NCBI RefSeq assembly: GCF_024397975.1
Contig: NZ_CP073745.1
Coordinates: 3,126,501 to 3,190,500, forward strand
Length of the DNA stretch: 64,000 nucleotides
Source: Bacterioplanoides sp. SCSIO 12839
GTDB taxonomy: Bacteria > Pseudomonadota > Gammaproteobacteria > Pseudomonadales > Oceanobacteraceae
Direction: 5' to 3'
Positions within the stretch are counted from its first letter, which is position 1. Every line of letters starts with the position of its first letter. The translations under genes were made by a program, and so were the position numbers. The notes below the pieces were generated by a model, which saw only the letters and a program-made list of their open reading frames with translations, was not told the origin of the DNA and ran no database searches. Positions 54,714 to 62,356 of the stretch are shown here, one piece after another.

Positions 54714-55289
54714 TCAGTTAATCAGACTGGCAGCCTGAGAAACCGGCTGTCCATTACGCTTAAGTGGCATCGGTAAACCGGCACTGACCAGGGTCACATG
54801 TGCAACACGGCGAGCGATTGCCTGATGTAGCCACCCGGCTTCATCAACAAAGCGGCGACTGAGCTCCCCCATCGGCACAATGCCCAGCCCGACCTCATTG
54901 CTGATCAACACCAGTGGCTGCTGCATCCGCTCCAGCTGTTGCAGAAAGTCCTGCTTTTGCCGGGGCCAGAACTGTGGGTCTGAATGCAACAAACCGTTGG
55001 TTAACCATAATGTCAGACAATCCACCATCACTGCCGCTGAAGGCGAGTTCACCTGAATTTGTCGCAGACAGGCGGCCAGATCCAACGGCTCTTCAATAGT
55101 ATGCCAGTCAGCAGGACGATCCCGGCGGTGCTGCTCAATGCGCTGCTGCATTTCACCGTCACGATTTTCAGCCGTGGCGATGTAGACCACTTCGGCACCG
55201 GTTATTTGCTGCACCGTCAACATCTGTTGCTCGCCGTAGCGGCTTTTTCCACTACGAGCGCCCCCTAAGATCAATTCGGTTGCTTGCAT
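54714..55289 (-). CDS. cobU: Adenosylcobinamide kinase/guanylyltransferase CobU
   Basis: A 191-residue bifunctional enzyme. P-loop GGARSGKSRYGEQ near residue 8-20, EHRRDRPADWHTIEEPLDL (guanylylated His in this block) and VLISNEVGLGIVPMGELSRR near the end are diagnostic. It phosphorylates adenosylcobinamide and adds GMP. It precedes cobT by 45 bp on the same strand and likely starts the cobU-T-C-S operon. No cobalamin riboswitch lies in the 56 bp upstream. Confidence 0.95.
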   Translation of the reverse strand: MQATELILGGARSGKSRYGEQQMLTVQQITGAEVVYIATAENRDGEMQQRIEQHRRDRPADWHTIEEPLDLAACLRQIQVNSPSAAVMVDCLTLWLTNGLLHSDPQFWPRQKQDFLQQLERMQQPLVLISNEVGLGIVPMGELSRRFVDEAGWLHQAIARRVAHVTLVSAGLPMPLKRNGQPVSQAASLIN

Positions 55290-55345
55290 CTGAGCTATAA
55301 TTCCTGATTCATTGCAACGGATTTAACCATAAAGGAGAAGGATTT

Positions 55346-55678
55346 ATGAGCGAAGAGCAGAGAATTCATCCGCGCTCAATTCTGAAAAGCACCGTCAGTG
55401 TGTTTGAGCGGGACAGCAAAGAGTACCTGGGATTATTGGTGGATTGTTCGGAAAGCGGCATCAAGATTTCCAGTTACGAAGCTCTGGCGCCGGGCACGCG
55501 CTTTGAGTTAGATCTGGTGGATATTCCGCCGAATATCGATGGCCGCCGTACCGGACAATGCATCGCAGAGGTGATCTGGAGCGATAAACTGACGCCTAGC
55601 CTGTATGGCAACGGCTGCGTGATCACCGACGCATCCGATATGCTGAAAACCATGATGAAGGGTTACAGCCAGCACTGA
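55346..55678 (+). CDS. PilZ-domain protein, probable c-di-GMP receptor
   Basis: A 110-residue PilZ protein. The ligand motif is present: basic residues in RIHPRSILKS (RxxxR-like) and DCSESGIKI (D/NxSxxG). It would bind c-di-GMP and influence pilus or surface behaviour. AGGAGAAGG precedes the ATG. It lies between the cob cluster and the ROK kinase and is near the type IV pilus genes, but is not in one operon with them. Confidence 0.88.
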   Translation: MSEEQRIHPRSILKSTVSVFERDSKEYLGLLVDCSESGIKISSYEALAPGTRFELDLVDIPPNIDGRRTGQCIAEVIWSDKLTPSLYGNGCVITDASDMLKTMMKGYSQH

Positions 55679-55770
55679 CAGAGCTGTACTAACAGAGCAA
55701 CACTGGAACAGTATTCCGCTGTTTTTTTATTCCTTATAATGCGCCTCATCTTGTTTATGCAGGCGCAGAT

Positions 55771-56748
55771 ATGGCCTCCTCATTAAGTTCCCCTTCTGAT
55801 TTAGGAACACCTCCTGATCACATTCGTTTTGGCATCGACCTGGGTGGCACCAAAACCGAGATCATAGCTCTGGATCATCAGGGTGAAACCTTATTGCGTC
55901 AGCGCACCAACACGCCAACTCATAGCGAACACAGCACGCCTGTTGAGCATTATCAAGCCATCATTAACAATATCGTTGCCATGGTGCAGCAAGCTCAACA
56001 GCAGCTGAGTATTCAGGAGTACACCTTGGGCATTGGTATTCCCGGTGCGATCAGCCCGGCAACGGGCCTGGTTAAAAATGCCAATACCACCTGCCTGATT
56101 GGTAATGACTTGCAGGGAGATATCGAACAAGCACTGGGGCACCCGATTGTGATTGCTAATGATGCGGATTGCTTTGCTTTATCGGAAGCCACCGATGGCG
56201 CGGCAGCAGGCAAAGCATCCGTTTTTGCGGTGATCATTGGCACGGGGTGCGGCGGTGGCTGGGTAATCAATGGTCGATTGGTCAGCGGGCCGAATGCCAT
56301 CGCCGGAGAATGGGGGCACAATCCGTTGCTGTGGCGCGATGAGCAAGATCCACAAATGGACTGTTATTGTGGCCAGAAAGGTTGCCTCGAAACTCTGTTA
56401 TCCGGCCCGGGAATGCGTCGCATCGCTCAACAGGAAACCAGCATTGATCAATCTTCACAACATTGGTTTGCCAGCTATCAGCAAGGTGATACTCAGGCCC
56501 GACAAGTGATTGATCGCTATCATCGCCGCTTAGCCAAAGCGTTGGCCGGGGTGATTAATACGCTCGACCCACACGCGATTGTGCTGGGTGGCGGGGTATC
56601 CAATCTCGATTCGATTTATCAGCACGTGCCACAATTGTGGGGAGAATACGTGTTCTCAGATACAGTGAATACACCCTTACTGAAAGCCCAATATGGCGAC
56701 TCCAGCGGTGTTCGTGGAGCCGCCTGGCTGGGAGCGACGACCAAATAG
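55771..56748 (+). CDS. ROK-family sugar kinase
   Basis: A 325-residue kinase with the ATP motif FGIDLGGTKTE near the N-terminus, catalytic Asp in VIANDADCFALSEA, and a zinc-binding CYCGQKGCLETLLSG block (CxCGxxGCxE). It phosphorylates N-acetylglucosamine or fructose-type sugars (NagK or Mak type); distinguishing these by sequence alone is unsafe. GHNPLLWR before the zinc motif fits fructokinase/NagK. Next to ampE/ampD, a link to recycling of wall GlcNAc is plausible. Confidence 0.9.
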   Translation: MASSLSSPSDLGTPPDHIRFGIDLGGTKTEIIALDHQGETLLRQRTNTPTHSEHSTPVEHYQAIINNIVAMVQQAQQQLSIQEYTLGIGIPGAISPATGLVKNANTTCLIGNDLQGDIEQALGHPIVIANDADCFALSEATDGAAAGKASVFAVIIGTGCGGGWVINGRLVSGPNAIAGEWGHNPLLWRDEQDPQMDCYCGQKGCLETLLSGPGMRRIAQQETSIDQSSQHWFASYQQGDTQARQVIDRYHRRLAKALAGVINTLDPHAIVLGGGVSNLDSIYQHVPQLWGEYVFSDTVNTPLLKAQYGDSSGVRGAAWLGATTK

Positions 56749-56910
56749 CTAAGAAGCGACGAAATAAATAAAAGTGTTAGCGAAGCAGGTAAATCAATAA
56801 CGTCAGCTACAGACGGTGAAAATATTTTCTCAAGAACAAGGCGCAATGTGTGATGTGTAGTTCACCTACATGAGCACACTGCAACACAGTTCAGGGGAAA
56901 TAGATCATCG

Positions 56911-57786
56911 TCACAGTAGCCAGCCACCGATGGCGGCTACTGCGATTACCACCATCCAAATCGACATACTGCGCAGATGCAACGAATGCCATTCCTGCAG
57001 CTCTTTCGCGGCCATTTCGGCATTTTCGTCCGCCCGGTGCCAGTGTTTCTCCTCGCCATTATGAGTCAGCGAGCTACAGGCAACCTGATACAACACATCG
57101 GCACTGCTGGCCTGGGTTTTCCATAAGAAGCTCTGCCAAACCGGCAAAGCACGAACAAAGTTCCCGGCCAGACCAAATGTCAAACCTAATAAACGAGCCG
57201 GAATCCACTCCAGCCAATGCAAATAACGCCAGCCTTTGGCATCACACTCACTGGAGCGGGCGTATTGCACACTGAACCAGGCCAACAGCACACCCGCCAC
57301 ATCGGCCACCATGTACCAGAACACCATAAGGAAAAAGTATTCAAACCAGCGGTGTAACAAGACCCGGATCACCTGTAGATTCAGCGTGGCGGCATCATTA
57401 GCCAGTTCGATTTCAGGAATCGCCAGAAAACGTTCAGCACAGTGGTAAGCGCCTTGGGTATCGCCTCGCTCCAGATCCTGCAGGTACGATTTAAAGTGAC
57501 GTTCAAAACTGATGTGGGATAACACATACAGCAGCAATGCTACTTCCAACACAACCGCAATTAAGCCCCAGGCCATCTGCTCTATATAATAAAAGCCCAC
57601 AGCCACCAGCACGGTTGGCATAATCACCATCCAGATATATTTCAGGTGGCGCGGCAAGCGGTTAAAACGTGCGCCGTTTAACCACAAATTCATCCAACGC
57701 GCGAAGCTGCGGCTACGGGTGTTGCGTTGTGGTAAGGGCAGGTTGTTCTGTAAAAACAGCGCAATAAAAACAATCAGAAACTTCAT
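56911..57786 (-). CDS. ampE: AmpE-like inner-membrane regulatory protein
   Basis: A 291-residue protein with four or five hydrophobic helices and the AmpE pattern (MKFLIVFIALFLQNNLPLPQ start; RSFARWMNLWLNG; C-terminal membrane helix VVIAVAAIGGWLL). In Pseudomonas it sits with ampD and influences beta-lactamase induction. Its start overlaps the ampD stop by 4 bp. Ordering agrees with the Pseudomonas block ampE-ampD-x-nadC-pilA. Confidence 0.87.
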   Translation of the reverse strand: MKFLIVFIALFLQNNLPLPQRNTRSRSFARWMNLWLNGARFNRLPRHLKYIWMVIMPTVLVAVGFYYIEQMAWGLIAVVLEVALLLYVLSHISFERHFKSYLQDLERGDTQGAYHCAERFLAIPEIELANDAATLNLQVIRVLLHRWFEYFFLMVFWYMVADVAGVLLAWFSVQYARSSECDAKGWRYLHWLEWIPARLLGLTFGLAGNFVRALPVWQSFLWKTQASSADVLYQVACSSLTHNGEEKHWHRADENAEMAAKELQEWHSLHLRSMSIWMVVIAVAAIGGWLL

Positions 57787-58322
57787 GCGATATCCTTTTT
57801 AAAGGCTGACCAGTTAAATGCCGGGCCCGGGTCGGTTTTACGGCCCGGAGCAATATGTTCATGACCGACAATGCGTTCCGGGGTGATATCAGGATAGGCG
57901 AGCATCAGCGCTTGGGTGACATCCGCCAACACCCGGTATTGTGCTTCGGTGTAAGCCTCGTGATCGCAACCTTCCAGCTCAATCCCAATAGAATAATCAT
58001 TGCAGTTTTCCCGACCTTCAAACGCTGAAATACCCGCATGCCATGCTCGATCATTCAGGTTCACAAACTGAACCAGCTTGCCGCTGCGTTCAATGAATAA
58101 ATGGCTGGAGACCTGAAGATTAGCAATTTCAGCAAAATACGGGTGTTCATCCGGCGATAAACCATTCCGAAAAAACTGTTGCACATAACCACCACCGTAC
58201 TGGCCCGGCGGCAGGCTGATGTTATGTACCACCAATAATGAGATGTCAGTCTGAGGGCGCTCACCAAAGTTGGGCGAAGGTAGCCACTGAGCCTGATCAA
58301 TAATTCCGTTAACAACTTTCAT
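57783..58322 (-). CDS. ampD: 1,6-anhydro-N-acetylmuramyl-L-alanine amidase AmpD
   Basis: A 179-residue cytosolic zinc amidase of muropeptide recycling. Zinc ligands are in LLVVHNISLPPGQ (His34-like) and GHEHIAPGRKTDPG (His and Asp), with the catalytic Glu in GIELEGCDHE. It cleaves anhydro-muropeptides and so keeps AmpR-type beta-lactamase induction low. Upstream of ampE in an operon. Confidence 0.95.
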   Translation of the reverse strand: MKVVNGIIDQAQWLPSPNFGERPQTDISLLVVHNISLPPGQYGGGYVQQFFRNGLSPDEHPYFAEIANLQVSSHLFIERSGKLVQFVNLNDRAWHAGISAFEGRENCNDYSIGIELEGCDHEAYTEAQYRVLADVTQALMLAYPDITPERIVGHEHIAPGRKTDPGPAFNWSAFKKDIA

Positions 58323-58526
58323 AAGGGGGATTTAACCTGAAAACAAGTGCGGACTCTAGGGATTCGTATGACTGAAGTGAGCTGCCGTCTTTTTTGTGGC
58401 CAAACGTCTTTGTGGTCAATGGCTACAAATCAAGGTTTGTCGTAGTTTCCCTGATTGGCTTCCCAGACAAGCGCCGATATAGTGTCGGGTCAATTTCATA
58501 TCAATAACAATTCTAAGGAGCTGTGG

Positions 58527-59894
58527 ATGGAAGCGCTCAACAATCTGATTTCTCAGATTAATGCCTTTGTTTGGGGTCCACCTATGTTGGGGATGCTGGG
58601 CGTCACCGGGGTGTTATTAACAGCAGGCATGGCATTTATGCCATGGCGCAAACTGGGTCATGGTTTCCGCCAGTTATTCGCTGATCAGCCAGATAGCAAA
58701 GACGGTGATGTGAAGCCGTTTAATGCCCTGATGACGGCGATGTCGGCTACCGTTGGTACCGGTAATATCGCTGGTGTGGCCACAGCCATTGCTCTGGGTG
58801 GCCCAGGCGCTATTTTTTATATGTGGGTAATTGCTCTGTTTGGTATGGCAACCAAATACGCCGAGGCCGTTTGTGCCGTGACCTACCGTGAAAAAGACGC
58901 CAACGGCAATTTTGTTGGTGGGCCAATGTATTACCTGCGTAATGGTGTGGGTGAGTTCGCTCCAGAAATGGGAAAAACCCTGGGCGTTCTGTTTGCTGTT
59001 TTTGGTGCGGTTGCCGCCTTTGGTATTGGCAACGCGGTTCAGGTGAACTCTATGGCCGCCGTATTAAACAATAGTTTCAGCATTCCCACCTGGTTAACCG
59101 GTGTATTGGTTGCCGTACTGGTTGGTTTTGTGGTGTTTGGCGGCATCAAACGTATTGGTGAAGTAGCGGGTAAAATTGTTCCGGCGATGATTGTGCTTTA
59201 CGTTGGTGCATCTCTGGTCATCCTGATGATTAACATCGCTGAAATTCCAAACGCATTTGCGATGATTTTCCAATACGCATTTGAGCCGATTGCCGCAGCA
59301 GGTGGTTTTGCTGGTGCCGCGGTTGCTGCAGCGATTCGTTTTGGTGTGGCGCGTGGCGTGTTCTCCAACGAAGCTGGCCTGGGTTCTGCGGCCATCGCCC
59401 ATGCGGCAGCGAAGACCAATAACCCGGTGCAACAGGGTTTGATCGCCATGCTGGGTACCTTTATCGATACCATCATCGTTTGTACTATGACAGCACTGGT
59501 TATCCTAACGTCTGGCGCCTGGACGGCCGTTGGCGCTGATGGTGCCGGTTTGACCGGTGCCTTACTGACATCAGAGGCCTTTAACAGCTCTATTGCAGGT
59601 GGCAGCTATATTGTGACCATTGCACTGGCAGTGTTTGCTTTCACGACCATTCTGGGCTGGTCTTATTATGGTGAGCGCTGCTGGCAGTACCTGTTCAAAG
59701 AAAAAACCCTGATCGTTTATCGACTGATTTTTGTGGCGGCCATCGTTTATTTTGCTAATGCTAAAGTGGACTTCGTCTGGAACCTGTCAGATACCTTCAA
59801 TGGTTTGATGGCCATTCCAAACTTGGTTGGCTTATTACTGCTGGCGCCAATGGTGTTTAAGGTGACTCGCGACTATTTCCAGAAACAGGGCTAG
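58527..59894 (+). CDS. Sodium:alanine/amino-acid symporter (AGCS family)
   Basis: About 455 residues, roughly eleven membrane helices. ATG at 58527 has AAGGAG six bases upstream; a longer frame to 58455 lacks this. The segment MSATVGTGNIAGVATAIALG and FSNEAGLGSAAIAHAAAKT are AGCS signatures. It imports alanine or glycine with sodium. Family certain, specific amino acid inferred. Confidence 0.93.
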   Translation: MEALNNLISQINAFVWGPPMLGMLGVTGVLLTAGMAFMPWRKLGHGFRQLFADQPDSKDGDVKPFNALMTAMSATVGTGNIAGVATAIALGGPGAIFYMWVIALFGMATKYAEAVCAVTYREKDANGNFVGGPMYYLRNGVGEFAPEMGKTLGVLFAVFGAVAAFGIGNAVQVNSMAAVLNNSFSIPTWLTGVLVAVLVGFVVFGGIKRIGEVAGKIVPAMIVLYVGASLVILMINIAEIPNAFAMIFQYAFEPIAAAGGFAGAAVAAAIRFGVARGVFSNEAGLGSAAIAHAAAKTNNPVQQGLIAMLGTFIDTIIVCTMTALVILTSGAWTAVGADGAGLTGALLTSEAFNSSIAGGSYIVTIALAVFAFTTILGWSYYGERCWQYLFKEKTLIVYRLIFVAAIVYFANAKVDFVWNLSDTFNGLMAIPNLVGLLLLAPMVFKVTRDYFQKQG

Positions 59895-60030
59895 CTTCAG
59901 AAACAGGACTAACTCCTCCATCGGAAGAGCCGTGAAGCCTGCTTCAAAGGGTGTTCAGATAATCAAGGGGTGCTAGAATGCGCCCCTTTCTTATATGTAT
60001 TGACCGATTTTGCACCTGAAGAGCGACTCC

Positions 60031-60879
60031 ATGGATTTAAGCCTACACCAATCTGATATTACCTCTGCAGTAACCGCCGCATTAAAAGAGGATGTGGGCA
60101 GTGGTGATATTACTGCTCAACTGATTCCGGCGGAGAACCGTGCTCATGCACGGATCATCTCACGCGAACGGGCCATCATGGCAGGCTCGGCCTGGGTTAA
60201 TGAAGTGTTTAAGCAGCTGGATCCTGGTGTTGAAGTTATCTGGCGTGTTTCCGACGGCCAATGGGTTCGCCCGAACCAAACGCTGTTTGAATTAAAAGGC
60301 AGCGCTCGTTCGTTATTAACCGGAGAACGCTGTGCCCTGAACTTCCTGCAAAGCCTGTCGGGTACCGCAACTCTGTGCCGCACTTATGCGGATATGGTGG
60401 CTGGCACCGAGGTAAAACTACTGGATACCCGCAAAACCATCCCGGGTTTACGCATCGCTCAGAAGTACGCCGTCAGTGTTGGTGGTTGTTATAACCACCG
60501 CATTGGTTTGTACGATGCTTTTTTAATCAAAGAAAACCACATCATGGCCTGCGGTGGCATTCAGCAAGCGGTACAACAGGCGCAACAGATCGCCCCTGGC
60601 AAGCCAATTGAGGTTGAAGTAGAAACAACCGAGCAGCTGGATCAAGCGATCGACGCTGGTGCTAATATCATTATGTTGGACAACTTCACCCCAGCCGAGA
60701 TGGCAGCCGCCGTAGCACACACCCGACAAAAGACCCAGGGTGGCGTCAAACTCGAAGCTTCTGGAGGCATTACGGACGAAACCCTTCGTGCTTACGCTAA
60801 AACCGGAGTCGACTTCATTTCCATTGGTGCCTTAACCAAAGACTGTAAAGCCATCGACTTGTCGATGCGCTTAGTTTGA
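60031..60879 (+). CDS. nadC: Nicotinate-nucleotide pyrophosphorylase NadC
   Basis: A 282-residue quinolinate phosphoribosyltransferase. [17 protein letters not shown] near the start, [19 protein letters not shown] with catalytic residues, and [15 protein letters not shown] and EASGGITDE at the end are characteristic. It makes nicotinate mononucleotide for NAD. ATG at 60031 is used instead of a TTG 21 bases upstream. The tfpZ-like gene begins 17 bp after its stop. Confidence 0.96.
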   Translation: MDLSLHQSDITSAVTAALKEDVGSGDITAQLIPAENRAHARIISRERAIMAGSAWVNEVFKQLDPGVEVIWRVSDGQWVRPNQTLFELKGSARSLLTGERCALNFLQSLSGTATLCRTYADMVAGTEVKLLDTRKTIPGLRIAQKYAVSVGGCYNHRIGLYDAFLIKENHIMACGGIQQAVQQAQQIAPGKPIEVEVETTEQLDQAIDAGANIIMLDNFTPAEMAAAVAHTRQKTQGGVKLEASGGITDETLRAYAKTGVDFISIGALTKDCKAIDLSMRLV

Positions 60880-60896
60880 GTAAAAGTGGTGATCGA

Positions 60897-61562
60897 ATGC
60901 TGTCATTAAAGAATATAAATCGCTTTCAGGCTTTTGCCGTTCACCTTGGCGTCAGCCTGGTTATTTTTCTGATTCTGGCCGCGTTGATATTCTTTTATTG
61001 GTTTCCTGGTGTTCTGCGCATTGCGGACCCTAACTGGCAAACCATTCTTCTACTGATTGCCGGGGTAGACCTGGTGCTTGGTCCAGCACTGACGCTGATT
61101 GTATTTAATCCACAGAAGAAGAGCCTGAAAGCAGACCTGTCGGTTATTGCTTTATTACAAACAGCAGCACTGGTTTATGGCGTGTATTCAGTTCATACCA
61201 CGCGTCCATTGGCTTTATATCTGTCTTTTCCGGCCGCGGGGGTTGAAGTGTTATATAACGACAAAGTCCAACCTGAGCTAAAAGATTACCTTAATCAAAA
61301 TCCTGCTCTTCTCTATATCGACGCTGGTGACCAACTCTTCGGCAAGTCTAGCGAAAACTTAGAAGCAAGCGATCTATTGTCAACTCCATCACCCAGCTTT
61401 GCTGAGTTTATGAACAAACGCAAAGGCGTAGACTTTGAGAATGAAAGTGGTTATCAAATTCCGGTTGGATTAAATAACCCATATCAACTCAACTTATCTG
61501 AACAAGGTGAGCTGCTTAATTGGCAACTGGCTGAAAAACAGCCAATATCCAGTATTAACTGA
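60897..61562 (+). CDS. Type IV pilin accessory protein (TfpX/TfpZ family)
   Basis: About 221 residues. Several N-terminal membrane helices (from MLSLKNINRFQAFAVHLGVS to about residue 115) precede a periplasmic domain with SFPAAGVEVLYND. This is the family encoded next to some pilA alleles in Pseudomonas and Acinetobacter, where it aids surface display of a particular pilin. Here it lies upstream of pilA and directly after nadC, opposite to the usual downstream place. ATG at 60897 chosen. Confidence 0.8.
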   Translation: MLSLKNINRFQAFAVHLGVSLVIFLILAALIFFYWFPGVLRIADPNWQTILLLIAGVDLVLGPALTLIVFNPQKKSLKADLSVIALLQTAALVYGVYSVHTTRPLALYLSFPAAGVEVLYNDKVQPELKDYLNQNPALLYIDAGDQLFGKSSENLEASDLLSTPSPSFAEFMNKRKGVDFENESGYQIPVGLNNPYQLNLSEQGELLNWQLAEKQPISSIN

Positions 61563-61571
61563 GCCCACCAC

Positions 61572-61602
61572 AAACAAAGTGACAATCTTTGTCACTTTGT
61601 TT
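61572..61602. terminator. Terminator between the accessory gene and pilA
   Basis: A perfect 14-bp stem AAACAAAGTGACAA/TTGTCACTTTGTTT with a three-base loop, 9 bp after the stop. It isolates pilA transcription from upstream genes. Confidence 0.85.
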
Positions 61603-61686
61603 CCTACTCGATCACATCAAAACTTGAGCTGAATCGCAAAACACTGAAAAACCCCTATTTTAAGGCTTGTCAGCATGCTTTTAGCT

Positions 61687-61702
61687 TGGCACACTCTTCG
61701 CT
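61687..61702 (+). promoter_or_regulatory. Sigma-54 promoter of pilA
   Basis: TGGCACA, then CTCT, then TCGCT: the invariant GG (61688-61689) and GC (61700-61701) are exactly ten bases apart, and TGGCAC is a perfect -24 element. This would start pilA transcription near 61713, 75 bp before the start codon. In relatives pilA is driven by RpoN with PilR. Confidence 0.8.
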
Positions 61703-61788
61703 ATGTCATAAGTGAATGACTTGTTCAGCACCCAAATAAGGTCTGACAATAACTAAAACAACTTCTCTTTTGAGAGTGGAGATATGAA

Positions 61789-62247
61789 ATGAAAAAACAA
61801 CAAGGCTTTAGCTTAATTGAATTAATGATCGTAATTGCGATCATCGGTATCCTTGCTTCTGTAGCTGTACCTCAGTATCAAGATTACACATTGCGTACTG
61901 ACTCAACTAACTCTCTTTCAGCTGTTCGCCCAATGCAGCTGTCAGTAGGTGAATATGCAACACGCTATTCATCTTTACCTGCGGATATCGCAACTCTGAA
62001 CGGTTACACTGGCATTTCTACAACACCTGGTGATTTTGCCACTGACAAAATTGCTACTGTAGCACTGGCAAGTGATGGTTCAGCAGCAATCACTGCTACT
62101 TTTGGTGCAGCATTACCTGTTCCTACAGAATTGCAAGGTGCAACGTATGTATTAGAACCTACTTTGAATGCTCAAGGTGTAACAACCTGGGCTATTGACA
62201 AAGCATCAAGTACTGTAGACGACAAGTACCTGCCACGCTTGAACTAA
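61789..62247 (+). CDS. pilA: Type IV major pilin PilA
   Basis: A 152-residue type IVa pilin. The leader MKKQQG is cleaved before [20 protein letters not shown], with Glu at mature position 5. There are no cysteines, so the usual C-terminal disulfide loop is missing. The mature C-terminus is Ala/Thr-rich with [14 protein letters not shown]. It follows a sigma-54 promoter and a good terminator ends it. It sits between nadC/accessory protein and pilB as in Pseudomonas. Confidence 0.93.
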   Translation: MKKQQGFSLIELMIVIAIIGILASVAVPQYQDYTLRTDSTNSLSAVRPMQLSVGEYATRYSSLPADIATLNGYTGISTTPGDFATDKIATVALASDGSAAITATFGAALPVPTELQGATYVLEPTLNAQGVTTWAIDKASSTVDDKYLPRLN

Positions 62248-62264
62248 TAAGCTAATCAAGCGTT

Positions 62265-62291
62265 AAAAAGCCAGCGAAAGCTGGCTTTTTT
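62265..62291 (+). terminator. Terminator of pilA
   Basis: AAAAAGCCAGC, tetraloop GAAA, GCTGGCTTTTTT: strong stem and U-tail. It allows pilA to be expressed at much higher level than pilB, which follows. Confidence 0.95.
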
Positions 62292-62356
62292 GTCTGGAGA
62301 AAAACAGTTTGCTCTGATATGTTTTGGGTACAATAGCAAACCAAGCTGGTAGAGTA

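Noticed and set aside
46700-55345. Cobalamin riboswitch upstream of cob or btuF genes
   Set aside because: Looked for the B12-box-like blocks upstream of btuF, cbiB/cobQ and cobU; none visible.
62247-62356. tRNA gene between pilA and pilB, as near the Pseudomonas pilin locus
   Set aside because: Only a terminator and a short spacer are present; no cloverleaf seen.
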